Source: Episyrphus balteatus (lineage: Eukaryota > Arthropoda > Insecta > Diptera > Syrphidae). Taken from it: a stretch of 64,000 nucleotides of DNA. Each line of letters opens with the position of its first letter. Position 1 is the first letter of the stretch. The notes under the pieces were generated by a model. The model searched no databases, was not told the origin of the DNA, and worked only from the letters and a program-made list of their open reading frames with translations. Shown here in pieces: positions 11,403 through 22,593 of this stretch. The translations under genes and the position numbers were made by a program. The stretch lies in assembly GCF_945859705.1 (NCBI RefSeq), contig NC_079137.1:35027554-35091553 (forward strand). Reading direction: 5' to 3'.

Positions 11403-12744
11403 TGTTTAATTCTACTGGGCTAAGTCCATCGCACTTATCATTGCAACACGTGGTACTACATCATTTTTGACACATTATTTTGCAAAGAAAATAAACCACG
11501 TTCACGTCAATACCAACCCGTATACAAAATCTTTTTGAGTTAAAAGGTCTCCCTCAAGACTCCTGCTTTATCCAATAACTCTTATCTCGATGTAAATTAT
11601 TTATTAAACAATTCTTATTTACGAGTCTTTTGATGCCTTTCTACCTTTCGAAACCACATTAAAACTTCAATATGTGTGAGAAATGTCTCCCAATTATAAA
11701 CCAACTATTTTAATATCCTGCTTATTTTGTTAAACCTCAGTTCCTTTATATATCCAAATTCTTCAAAAAAAAAAAACACAGGAAATTATCCTGACAAATT
11801 GAAAACTAAATGAAAACCCATGAATTACGTTATTCATTCATCATGTGTTCGAATTCTATGACAGACTCAATGAATTCTACATCTTTTAGGTTATAGAAAA
11901 GGCTAGACACAGAATAATTTACTGTCATTGAAAAAAACGAAGACCTTTTTTTGTATAGGGACTCAGACTAGGTATAAGGATAATTTCCATACCTCCAGAC
12001 AATAAAAAAAAAAAAAAAGAAAATAGAAACCATATCTTTCATCGTGTGTGTGCATTTGAAAAAAGGATAATTAGGCATAATTTTGTATATCGCTTACAAA
12101 TATCCACAAAAACTCAAGCGTTGTCAAGTAGACAACGACGACGACAAATCCCGATGCCATATTACCGCAAACCATCCATCGGCTTTTTCAACATCAACAC
12201 ATTATAAATTTAGAAATGGACCAAATGGAAGACAAATTTCTTAAACGCATTAACTCATGCTTCGGTCACACCAGGGATAAGGATCAAATTTTTTTTTTTT
12301 TCAATTTTCATTTTATTTTTTTTTTTGCCTGAAGATGGCATCCGACATAAGAAAGACTCTATACACAGTGACAAAACATTCATCTATTTTTAAAAAAAAT
12401 TTATGCTCTCGAGTGGAGTGTATCTTTGCCTGTGGTATATCAGCTCGAAATACTTTTAAGTATTTTATATGAACATCGGTCCAAGCTGAAGAAGAAAAAA
12501 AATAAATAAATAACTAAAAGATGAAATATTTCAAGTGTGGAAACCGTGCGTCGGTCTCGGTTATGGTTCTTGTTGTTGTTATCAATTCAGCTTCTGTTCT
12601 GCCATATTCTGCGGGTATATATATGAGCTATATGAGAGTTTATAAAAAAAAAAAACCATCCAGGCGACACAAAAATTAAACAAACAATATTTCCCTCAAA
12701 AATAAAATTTTACACATTTAACCGAGTATAACACTATACAGAGA

Positions 12745-12752
12745 TATAAATA
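12745..12752 (+). promoter_or_regulatory. candidate TATA box
   Basis: TATAAATA at 12745-12752 stands about 135 bp upstream of an ATG with a splice-donor-like end. The intervening DNA (12780-12840) is clearly GC-richer than its surroundings, with CGGGAC and GACCGAG words, as fly 5' untranslated leaders often are. No convincing initiator was found at the expected distance. TATA-like words are common in AT-rich DNA, so this is weak alone. Confidence 0.25.
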
Positions 12753-12885
12753 CTCGTATATATTGACGACGAAATATAACACTCTCGGGACAAGCGACAC
12801 GGAGACCGAGACCGACACGGACGGGACTCTCGACTCTGTTGTGGGTATTATTTAGGAGGATTTCTATACAAAGTCTACACCTAAT

Positions 12886-12901
12886 ATGTCATCCAGGGAG
12901 G
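12886..12901 (+). CDS. possible first coding exon, five codons plus one base, then a splice donor
   Basis: ATG at 12886 opens Met-Ser-Ser-Arg-Glu plus one base and meets GTAAGT at 12902, which matches the insect 5' splice consensus. The ATG context (ACCTAATATG) is only fair. The upstream leader is GC-richer than average and follows a TATAAATA. The next exon is not identifiable, so no product is proposed. It may equally be chance, since GTAAGT words are not rare in 64 kb. RNA evidence would decide. Confidence 0.2.
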
Positions 12902-14415
12902 GTAAGTGACGCGACACAAAATGAATGGAGAATTGAACTCCCCCCCCGTTGCGAATTGTTAGTGACCCGTCAAAAAATCGAAATTTACTGGCTTAAACAA
13001 TAAATAATTGGGTTGCAAGCCATTTGACATTGTTATAGCTTGTGCCTCGTTTGTGGCAGATAAATATTCGACAACAACAAAAAAAAATGTATAAAAAGGG
13101 AACACACTGAGAGAGGGTGTAAAGTGAAAGCGGGTGGTGACCGCTTGTATAGCAAAAAGGATATAATATATATATTTTTTTTTTTCAAAATGAACGAGGA
13201 CATTTTTTGGCCTCAGGAATAGATTGCATTAATATTGTCTGCCCTAATAAAAAAAATTGCATAGAGCATTTAGAAGAGGTCGAGTCTGAAGCAGTTAACC
13301 CGGATTAAAAGCATAGACAAGCTTTATCATATAAACAAAAACAAAAAAAAAAGGATAAAAACAGACGCATAGACAAAAGGGATTTTGTTGCTTATATCGA
13401 GCAAACATGTAGGAACTATCTATTTTTGTGTTGCATGTTAGTGTTATATATGTAAAATTTTATAAATAAATTTTAGGTAATATTTACAAAGCTCTTGCAC
13501 CTGAGAAAATCTTTAAAATATTTCCTTTTTGGTTATGTTCATTTGCAAATAAAAGCTAAGTAGTTTATTTAAGACACTATTTCTTCAAGAAGAAAATGAA
13601 AGATTTTTTGTTTTAAATAACAAAATCTTGTAGACTATCTGTTCTTCTTACTTTGATTTGATTTTAAAGATTTCAAAGAAAAAATTACTGATGCAAGTTT
13701 CAAAAATTTATTGGAAATGAGTTTTTTAACAGATTTTTGATGGACTTAAGGTATTTCATATAGTTAAAATTGATTCTTCTTGTCCATAAATAAATAGAAT
13801 TTTGAAGATTTTTGTTTTTGAAGGCTTTTGATAAATTTTTCTTTGAGCTTTACTTCATCCAAATTTGAAGAATACCAATGTTTTACTTTGGCAATTCCAT
13901 TGTCATGTATAAATTTTCAAACTTAAATTCAAAACTTAAACATGGATTTTTACTATAGACCGATATTATGGTATTTAAGAATTTCAAATCTTTTGAATTT
14001 TATGTATCTATTATGTCGAGTTGGAAATGTGGTTATCACTTAACTTTCTTTCATGCACGGAGAATTTCACCACCTTAAAATAAGGTGATATCCGCTTAAG
14101 GGGGGAAATCCCTCTGGAAGACAGCTTTTTCAATAACTTTTTTTTTGGAAAACCGAAAGCATTTGTTGAAATTTGGAAAAGTATATGATCAAGGGGCACG
14201 GTAGTGCCCAGCCAAGTTCTCTAGCAACTTTGGCACTACACCCTTATTTACAGGAAACAACTCAGGCCATTTTCGACCCCCCTCTAACTTCCACACCAAA
14301 GATGCTAGAAATTTCAAACATTTATTGAGCTTGTCAAAACCAAACTCCTCACAAAATTTCAGTCTTTTACGATGAGTAGTTTCTGAGATATAGGGCTTCG
14401 AAAATCGCAAAAACC

Positions 14416-14450
14416 GTAACTGACTGACTGACTGACTCACTCACTCACTG
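14416..14450 (+). repeat. short tetranucleotide tract (TGAC/TCAC)
   Basis: Four TGAC units pass into TCAC units and then CTGACAGATCATC. The tract lies inside the CACGG-ended element, immediately before the tandem units. Confidence 0.75.
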
Positions 14451-14482
14451 ACAGATCATCAAAATTATGGAGAACTTCCCGT

Positions 14483-14906
14483 TAACGTAGAAACTTGAAA
14501 TTTTACACGGTGATAGGACTTGTGGTGTATACAAAGGAAAAAATCGAAAATTTGAGATTTTCAATTCAGGGGGCGTGGCATCCGCCCATTTCCGCTGAAT
14601 TTTCATAAATTATTATAGAGCACTTCTGATTGTCGTAGAATCTTGAAATTTGGTAGAATGGTGGTGCTGGTAGTTTACACAAAGGAAAAAATTTAAAATT
14701 TGAGAATTTCAGCCAGGGGGCGTGGCAACCGCCCATTCCCGCTGAATTTTCATCAAATATTATAGAGCACTTCTGTATGTCGTAGAATCTTTAAATTTGG
14801 TAGAATGGTAGAGATGGTAGTTTATACAAAGGAAAAAATTTAAAATTTGAGAATTTCAGCCAGGGGGCGTGGCAACCGCCCATTCCCGCTGAATTTTCAT
14901 CAAATA
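14483..14906 (+). repeat. three tandem ~147-bp units, each with a GGGCG hairpin
   Basis: Units start near 14483, 14634 and 14781, the third being cut at about 14906 where other DNA begins. Each has the order GTAGAATCTTGAAATTT, CAAAGGAAAAAAT, GGGGGCGTGGCAACCGCCCA, CGCTGAATTTTCAT. In every unit GGGCG and CGCCC pair around a 7-nt loop (14571-14587, 14718-14734, 14865-14881). The loop changes from TGGCATC to TGGCAAC while the stem does not. Units 2 and 3 are almost identical, so the expansion is recent. Confidence 0.8.
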
Positions 14907-14951
14907 AAGAGATTTTATATTCTACAGCCATACCTTGCAAAAAGTAGTGAA

Positions 14952-15296
14952 ATCACAACAAAAAACATTACTGTTAAAAAAAGAGCCAAGTTATCCTATG
15001 TTGAAATTATGCTGGCAAAAAAATTACTGAGATGTAAAAGTGTACCAAGTTCTAAAGTTTGGGTTCAAATTCGTATCAATAAAATTTTGATTGTTTACTT
15101 TTCAATTTTTGAAATAACTTTAAAAATCGATGGTTAAAAAAAATTGTCAAGAGAACAATCAAAATTTTATTGATACGAATTTGAACCCAAACTTTAGAAC
15201 TTGGTACACTTTTACATCTCAGTAATTTTTGTGCCAGCATAATTTCAACATAGGATAACTTGGCTCTTTTTTTAACAGTAATGTTTTTGTTGTGAT
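14952..15296. repeat. 345-bp palindrome with ~147-bp arms
   Basis: The left arm starts ATCACAACAAAAAACATTAC (14952) and ends ATTTTGATTG (about 15098). The right arm is its reverse complement from about 15152 to TTGTGAT at 15296, with a few one-base gaps. The spacer is about 55 bp. It interrupts the third tandem unit of the CACGG-ended element, so it arrived later or marks a rearrangement. A frame at 14847-15137 crosses it and is not a gene. Confidence 0.85.
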
Positions 15297-15996
15297 ATAT
15301 TTATACGCATTGTATGAACCTAAATTTAGTAAAAACAAATCTAAAATAAAAATTAGAGACCAAAAAAACGAAAAAACACATTTTTTTGTATAAAGAAATT
15401 GTTAAAAAAAATATTTATTGTATAATTATTTTATTGAACTTTTAGGTTCATGCAACTGTCAATTATTTAACGAGTAATTTGCCTTATATTTCAAGTCGAT
15501 AGCTTCAATAGCTTTTGAGTTACGTTGCACATCGCGGAAAAAAACGCGTTTCGAAAAAAATGCGTTTAAAGTTTACGTTTTCGTACTGTGGTAGGTTCGG
15601 AGCGCATGGGATTCGGGACTATCTAGATACTTTTTAGGCTTCATTTAAGGCTAAGACCACTGAAAATAGTATCTTCGGTTGATAAATGAATTTATTAGAA
15701 TTTATTAAAATAAGGTGATTCCACTTAAACTCAGTTAAATTTAATGTGAACTTCATCTTATTTTAATGTGAATGTTCATCTTAAAAAAACCGACCAAAAA
15801 TAAAAAATTTAAAATTATAGTCACACTTTAGCTTAACTTGCAGTTTATTATGCTTATTTTCAACAGTGCATTCATGAAATTAATGTGACTTGTCACCTTA
15901 ATTTAAAGTGAAAGTCATCTTAGCAAAAAACCATGCAGAAATCCGCTTAAATTAAGGTGCGATCCGCTTAATTCTATGTGGTCTCTTTTCTCCGTG

Positions 15997-16911
15997 TGAC
16001 TTTTGAAAAGTCAAATAATGTGTCAATTTCATAGTTCTTCGATAATAAGACATCAAAATCAAGGCGCACAGTTGTTGTCTCTTTCACGCTTTTTGCTATC
16101 ATAAATCATTTAAATGTTGATTTTTTGAAGGAAGCCTAAAATGGCCCAAAAAGGTAAAATGGCCTAATTGCTGGAAATCGTAAAATAAAACAGAATCCGC
16201 TAAAAGGTTTTGTGAATACAATTGAGGATCTTTGCATCGATTTTTAGCATAGGCGGATCCCAACTTCAAAAAAAGAAGCTAATAATTGATTAAAAATATG
16301 TCATTTCAAAACATTTGTGATAAAATTAATTTTGAAAAGAATTTTTGTTTAGTTTTCCACAAAAAGTTATGTTTGGACTTGCTCTCCTTTAGATGCAAGG
16401 TCCTCAGAAGTCTTCTTTTTTTTTGGTAACCCCGACATTTATAAAATGTTAGCTAATATTTGAAAATTGACAGGTCAGACTGTCTCAAGCCATCCAAAAA
16501 GTACACCCACTAAAATTGTGTGGAAATTTTAAGCTACCTTCCCCTGCATTAAAGTTTTCCTTAAATTTCTTACAGAATTTATAGTATAGAATATTTGAAA
16601 GTATAATTTTTTTAACAAAAAATATATTTTTATCTTTGTTAGCAATCAGACTAAACATACACAAATTTGAAACTTTGAGGATTCGAAAGATTTTGATTTT
16701 TTTTTTTTTGAGTAAAATTTGTCAAAAATTATTCTTTTAAAAATTCATATTTCGAAAACCTAATCTTTTTCTTAGATAAAATTTTGAAGTGTTTTGGCTT
16801 GTGGGCTATAAGTTAAACGATCTGGTGTTCAAAATTATTTAATTTTTTGTATGATTGTGTAATTAACTTTAAATTTTTTTTTATTTGCGAGGGCAAGTCT
16901 AAGATTCGTTA
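15997..16911. other. AT-rich non-coding stretch
   Basis: No gene or shared element was recognised. The tail at about 16885 (GGGCAAGTCTAAGATTCGTTAA) resembles the left part of family A (61525 region) and adjoins a family A copy in the opposite orientation. Confidence 0.4.
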
Positions 16912-17440
16912 AAAATAAAATGCACGACTAGGTGGCACTTACTTGCTCTTATAGTAAAATTAGCTGTTATCGTAAGGCTTTTAATGGAACAAAAAGTTAG
17001 GGAAAATTATAATTTGATTTTATTAAAGTATTTTTGATAATGTAAAAAAATACATAAAATCTGTTTTTATACTTTATGAAACACCAATTTGAAAATCGTT
17101 AGAGCCGTTTTTTTTTTTTTTTTTTTTAATTTTACAACATTTTACAAAAAAAAAATGGTATGCCATTTTGAAGAAATAAATAAATAATATTTAAAAACGA
17201 TATTTCGAACTATTTCACCAAGCTATTTTCAAAAAAAATATTTTTTATTTTTCAAGACAAAAATTGAAATGTTTTATAAAATTTCAAAAATGTGTTTTTT
17301 TTTTTTAATTTTTTTAAATTTTAATATTACGGTTACTTAATCAAAATAGTAAGAGTCGTTTTTGAAAAAAAAAAAAATGTTTTCCGTTATATGGCGATAC
17401 CGTTAGTTTTGGTCTTATGACATTTGGTATACCACTTTAA
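16912..17440 (-). repeat. family A dispersed repeat, inverted partial copy
   Basis: On the minus strand this ends with the family terminus, seen on the plus strand as TGCACGACTAGGTGGCACTT followed by ACTTGCTCTTA. It runs inward through CGTTAGAGCCGTTTT to CGTTAGTTTTGGTCTTATGA, the complement of 61863-61885. The left third of the family, including the CTGTCTG seed, is missing. Confidence 0.6.
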
Positions 17441-18896
17441 CAAAAAAATCAAAATAAAAAAAAAAAACTAGAAAAAGCATTCCTGGAAAACGCGAAAAAT
17501 CAGAAGGTAAATAAAAACTCCTTAAATTTTTGCATACAATTTATACTTTCCCTTAAAAAAACAAATTTAAGCTACGTATTTCTTTGAAATATGCAATAGC
17601 ATATAACTTAATTTGTAATTCACAATATCATAAGCCATGAAAAAGAATTCCCTAATTTAAAATGCAAGATTTATATTAAATATGTGTGGTGTGCTACGAT
17701 TTAATGCGACAACTACAACGACGACGTTAGGGGGCGCTAGCCTAGCCAGACCCCTTATAACAGACTCTGGAGGCCAATTTGCAAATAAAGTTTCCTAGAA
17801 GATAATTCTGAATAGTTCCACAAGAATACCGAGAGTTATTATTAAAGATGTGAAATTTTTGTTGGAGCGAAGAAAAAGCGAAAAGCAATAGTGATAGAGA
17901 GAGGGAGAGCTGAAGCTGGAGAGCATTTAGATTAGATTTTATAGTAGATGTCTTGCTAATCAGACAAAGCTTTCCGTTTCCCTATTCTATATAGGTATGG
18001 TTCTTTATATATATATTTTTGCACTCCCCTGGACATAATTTCGAATTCATTTAGCTTAATAGCCAATTAAGTTAATGAATTGCCCTTCTTTTTTGTTCCA
18101 GTTTATGTAGTTGGCATTTTGTGTGTTCCGATTTTAAAAGAAATTGTACTTCAGTTGATGTCTTTTAATTTGGTCATTTTTTCTTTTTTTTTTTTGTTGT
18201 TGTTGTAGTTGCTATTTAAGTGTTTCTTCTCCTATAACTAACCAGTTCGTATAATATTGAGATCTTTAATTTTTTTTTTTCTTCTTTTATTTGTTTAACT
18301 TTAATGGGCTCTGGTTCTACTTTTTCTTTCTTTTGATTTTTTTTTTTTTTTTGTTGCAAAAAACTGTTGACAGCCTTTTGGAAATTGCTTTCGAAAGCAA
18401 AAGTGTTGAAAGGTAAAAATAAGTTAAATAAAGTAGAACCAGTAATTACTTTAATAAGTTTGCATAATAACCATTCACGCATTCGGTTCGAACACGCATT
18501 ACATTTTGCATGCAATTTAATGAAATCAATTATAATTGCCTGACGCAATAATTTATTAAAGGGTTTGCCTTTGCTTAAAAGGTTATTGAAGCTCATTCAC
18601 GATATATTTTCTAGGAATAAAAATAAGCTATAAATACCTACATTTATGTGTCTGCTTTTTTTGTCAAGAGGTAGAGACAGGTATTTCAAGAATCCATAAC
18701 TTTGAAAACTTCATGTCACATACTACCTTTACTAAATAATAAAAAAAAAAAACAAGAACCAACCATTTCCACGCAATTTGGTACCATTACCAGAGAATTG
18801 AACTTTGTACAATGCAGTAAAAGAAATTTGCATGTGTGGGCCAAAACAGAAAGTATTAATATAAACGGCATTAATGTTGCAGAGATTTGAAGTTAT
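17441..18896. other. non-coding block
   Basis: A GA-rich run is at 17895-17915, and several T runs lie around 18185 and 18340. A 126-codon minus-strand frame at 18216-18596 is lysine-rich from those T runs and shows no domain. No element ends were noticed. Confidence 0.4.
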
Positions 18897-18937
18897 TTAA
18901 TCCTTTTGAACCCAAGCTATGAAATCAATATTAAAAA

Positions 18938-21900
18938 GAGGTTGTGTAAAGCTGGTTTACGGACGATGATTTTACGTGATAACGTCGTAGGAAAACAGGT
19001 TGTGTGCTTTTAAAATGAGCCATTTGAAGCGTTTATTTATTTCAAACAATCATAATTTACAAGAAAAAGCTAAAAAAAAATACCTTTTTTCTTTTCTCAT
19101 TATATTAATTTTTTTATTTTAAAAGCTCACAAAAAAAATTATACCATTAAAAAGCCAAATATTTCTTCTAAATAAAAAAACCATTTTTAAATTTTTACAA
19201 TGAGCAAAAAGTATTAAAATAATTTATTGAAAACAATAATTTCTTATGAAAAAAGTGAAAAAACCACTTCACACAAAAACTCATTTTTTTGATGCAACAA
19301 CCTATAGTAAATTTTATAACACCTGAAAGCCTATTGCTTCAGCTCAAAATATATATATTAGGGTGGGTCAAAAAAATCGAATTTTTTTTTTTTGATTTGG
19401 TACTACTAAAAATTGATTGCTAAACCCCTCTAGAATATACACACCAAATATGAGCTCTTTATATTAATGGGAAGGTCCTCCTCTTTGCAATTTTCCATTT
19501 TTACATCAAGCTTCTACTAAAAAAAAATAATTTTTTTATTAATTGACTTTTTAGCAAATTTCTTTTCGTATTCTTGTAGGAAATTGAAAGCTCTACAAAA
19601 AAGGCCTTATACACTTTTTTCGTTTACCTAACCGTTGAATAGATATTTGAGGTCCAAAAATCGAGAAAATCTTTAAAAATTCGTTTTTTGTTCTTAATTT
19701 TGTAACAAATTGAAAAATTATAAAAATCAAACGCGCAAGACGTATTCTTATTGGAAATTGATTGCTCTACAAAAAAGGTTTTTTCATTTATCTAACCATT
19801 CTAAAGATATTCGAGATCAAAGTTTAAAAAAATTATAAAAACATTTTATATTTTTCAGTTCACTGAAAATTCATTATTTTCAATTTAGCAAGACATATTC
19901 TTGTAGGGGCTTAAACGATCTACAAAAAATTTCTTGGAATCAAATTGATTGCTTTAACCGTTTAGAAGATATTCGTATCCAAATCGCAATGCATACGGGT
20001 CATCAGAAAACTATTGAAATCAGTGAGCATTGGTTTGGATACGAATATCTTCTAAACGGTTAAAGCAATCAATTTGATTCCAAGGAATTTTTTGTAGATC
20101 GTTTAAGCCTCTACAAGAATATATCTTGCTAATTTGAAAACAATGAAGTTTCAGTGAATTGGAAATTTTTTAAGAATATAAAATGTTTTTATATTTTTTT
20201 TTTAACTTTGACCTCGTTTATCTTCAAAATGGTTAGATAAATGAAAAAATTTAACAATACCTTTTTTGTGAAGCATTCAATTTCCAATAAGAACACGTCT
20301 TGCGTGTTTGATTTTTATAATTTTTCAATTTGTTACAAAATTAAGAACAAAAAACGAATTTTTAAAGATTTTCTCGATTTTTGCACCTCAAATATCTATT
20401 CAACGGTTAGGTAAACGAAAAAAGTGTATAAGGACTTTTTTGTAGAGCTTTCAAGTTCCTACAAGAAAAGAAGAAATTTTCTGAAAAGTCAATTAATAAA
20501 AAAAATATTTTTTTTTAGTAGAAGCTTGATGTAAAAATGGAAAATTGCAAAGCGGAGGACCTTCCTATTAATATAAAGAGCTCATATTTGGTGTGTATAT
20601 TTTAGAGGTGTCTAGCAATCGATTTTTTGGAGTACCAAATCAAAAAAAAGAATTTAGATTTTTTTGACCCACCCTAATATATATAGATCATGCCTATTAG
20701 ACATCTACAAAGAGAGCTAGAATTTTTTGAACTCGATCAAATTTCATTAAAAAAAGCAAAAACAAAACATGTAAATTTATCTTCTCACACTATTAAATCC
20801 ATTTTTTTTTCAACAATCTTTACAAATTTTTACACCATCTAAAAGCTTATTGTCTTAGCTAAAAATATATATATAGATCAAGCCTATGAGACATCTACAA
20901 AAAGAGCTAGAATTTTTTAAACTCGATGAAATTTCATCAAAAAAAGCAAAAAAAAAAAACATTTATTTTTATGTTCTCATGCTATTAAATGAATTTTTTC
21001 CCTAAAAACCTATAAAAAATTTTATACCATGTGAAAGCTTATTGTTTCACCTTGACGTATCAATCTCATTTCAAAGATGCCTACAAGAGAAGTTAGAATT
21101 TTTTAAAGTTAACCATGTGGAATTTCCAGACTGAGATTACGGTACTTCCCACACATGTGGCTGTTCATGGCGCAACAGATCTCCACTGGTGGTTTGAGGT
21201 TTTTCGCAAGATTCTTGATTTAACATTGTGTGGCTTGTAGTTAGTCTAGCGTTATGTGTGATATACCAAATGAAAGGTAGTTGTATCAGAATGCTCATTA
21301 ATGTTTAATCAAATTTCAATCTGCTTTTGGTCAAAAGTTATAACCTGTTGAATTCTAAAATTTTATTTTACCGTTATCTCAAAATTGTGTTTACGAAAAT
21401 GATTGAAATTTCGCACACATATAGTCGTAGTCATGGTCTATCATTACTCAATTTATAATATTCCTCTGTCTATTAAAGAAAAAAAGATAAAAATTAAAAA
21501 CGGTGAAAATGGGTTAAAAACGGCCAAAAAACCTGTTTTTTTTAAATTTATTTTTCTCCGTTTTCAGTCAAAACTCTTTAAACGATTCCAATTTTTTGCA
21601 TATGTATGTGCATTGATCCTACATGTCCTATATAACTTGAGATTTTTTGATCGCTCCAAAATAAAGCTAAAAATCAAAAACTACCCAAAAATACCCCTAA
21701 AAAAGTAGGTATTTTTCAAAAATTCATGTTTCGAAACGCAGAGTGTTGGAAAAAAATCCGTATTAGACCCCTAATTTTTTTTCCTTCATCTTTCACCTAG
21801 CATCTTTAGAATTGTCAAAAAAAATTTCCCCTACCCATAATCAACATTTTGTCATACCCACAACTACACCTGATCAACGTTCAAACAAAACGTTATAGCG

Positions 21901-22277
21901 GAGTTCCAGAATTTTTTAGAATTTTTTTTTAAATGTAGTTATCCATAAATCAGTCTCCTCTATCTATAGCAAAAAGAATCAACTCTCTACAACCACGCGT
22001 TTAGATTTTAGCGCAAATTTCATCTTTCCGTTTTACCCCTGTTTACCCTATTAAATGACGGAATTTTTAAAAATCCTTCATTTGGATTAAGCTTTAGGTT
22101 ATCATCTTTCAAATAAGCTATAGGAGATTTTTGTATCTCTAATAGTTTATTTTTAATTTTTAATTGAAATTTTTGGCCGCACTGCAAAAGTGCGAGAGTG
22201 GAACGGCAGAAAATGGCGTCACTTTTTTGTGGTGGCTGCCATGGTTCATCGATTTATAAGACGTTATCACTTCAAAA
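18938..22277 (+). repeat. family B element, copy 2, itself interrupted
   Basis: The left edge is GAGGTTGTGTAAAGCTGG and the right edge is GACGTTATCACTTC, with AAAAA on both sides. The 11-bp word GTGATAACGTC is inverted near the two ends. Without the inner palindrome (19358-20677) it would be about 2.0 kb, longer than copy 1. The extra length comes from an additional internal unit carrying CATCTACAAA and AGAGCTAGAATTTTTT, seen twice (20700 and 20890). The conserved hairpin near the right end is at 22178-22194. Confidence 0.7.
19358..20677. mobile_element. 1.32-kb palindromic element with TA target duplication
   Basis: The element starts TTAGGGTGGGTCAAAAAAAT at 19358 and ends with the reverse complement GACCCACCCTAA at 20677. 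TA lies immediately outside both ends. The two arms, each about 630 bp, are complementary almost throughout, with small differences. They meet at a spacer of about 40 bp around 19990-20030. The paralogous family B unit at about 20865 reads straight through as a TATATATA run followed by GATCA, giving the empty site. A TA duplication fits a Tc1/mariner-type non-autonomous foldback element. No protein is encoded. Confidence 0.85.
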
Positions 22278-22593
22278 ATGCTTTTTAAGTATTATCGTGT
22301 CAAAAACATCACAACTAAGAAATATGAATAGCCTGCCTATGACCACAAAAAAAAAGTCGGACAACTGAGGAAATAACTTTTTATAGAACAATAATGAATG
22401 CTACTTCTTCTAAGCCAAAAAACAAAACACTTTCTTGATTAATATTTGACTAACTTTTTGTACTAATCCAGTAACAAGGCATTATTATCTTTCAATTTAG
22501 CCATCGAAACCTAAAAAAATATTTAATGGAATATTTTTTACGAATTTTCAAAGATATGTTACATGAGAGTAACGCTGGCACCGAAAGGGTTAA

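Larger units (their letters stand above)
11433..14055. other. single-copy-looking block with a possible promoter
   Basis: No repeat shared with the rest of the window was noticed. It contains poly(A)/(T) tracts, a TATAAATA box followed by a short GC-richer segment at 12745-12902 (listed separately), and low-complexity AT DNA after 13300. This is one of the better places to look for host gene sequence. Confidence 0.4.
14056..15996. mobile_element. CACGG-ended TIR element, composite, 1.94 kb
   Basis: The termini CACGGAGAA (14056) and TTCTCCGTG (ending 15996) are inverted, and both are flanked outside by TG, giving a 2-bp target duplication. Just inside both ends are related words, CACCTTA and GATCCGCTTAA (left ATATCCGCTTAAG). 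The interior holds hairpin-bearing tandem units (14483-14906), a palindrome (14952-15296) and a right-hand zone of AAGGTG and TTCATCTTA words (15700-15960). No transposase frame is present; an 83-codon minus-strand frame at 14189-14440 has no domain. CACTR-like ends with 2-bp duplications resemble animal CACTA/EnSpm elements, which is suggestive only. Confidence 0.6.
18901..22589. mobile_element. piggyBac-like MITE, split by a nested insertion
   Basis: TTAA at 18897-18900 and TTAA at 22590-22593 flank an element whose ends are TCCTTTTGAACCCAAGC and CTGGCACCGAAAGGG. They match the intact copy at 42112-42637 (CCCTTTCGAACCCAAGC and CTGGGTCCGAAAGGG). The left 37 bp stop at 18937, where a family B element begins. 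The rest resumes at 22278 with CTTTTTAAGTATTATCG and CATCACAACTAAGAAATATG. The TTAA duplication and CCC/GGG termini are the piggyBac signature. About 350 bp of the MITE remain, so it also carries an internal deletion relative to the 526-bp copy. Confidence 0.75.

Noticed and set aside
14189..14440. 83-codon minus-strand frame
   Set aside because: It sits inside a CACGG-ended element and has no motif. It is kept as part of the repeat rather than a gene.
14483..14906. CRISPR-like array
   Set aside because: Repeats are about 147 bp, direct and contiguous without unique spacers, in a eukaryotic context.
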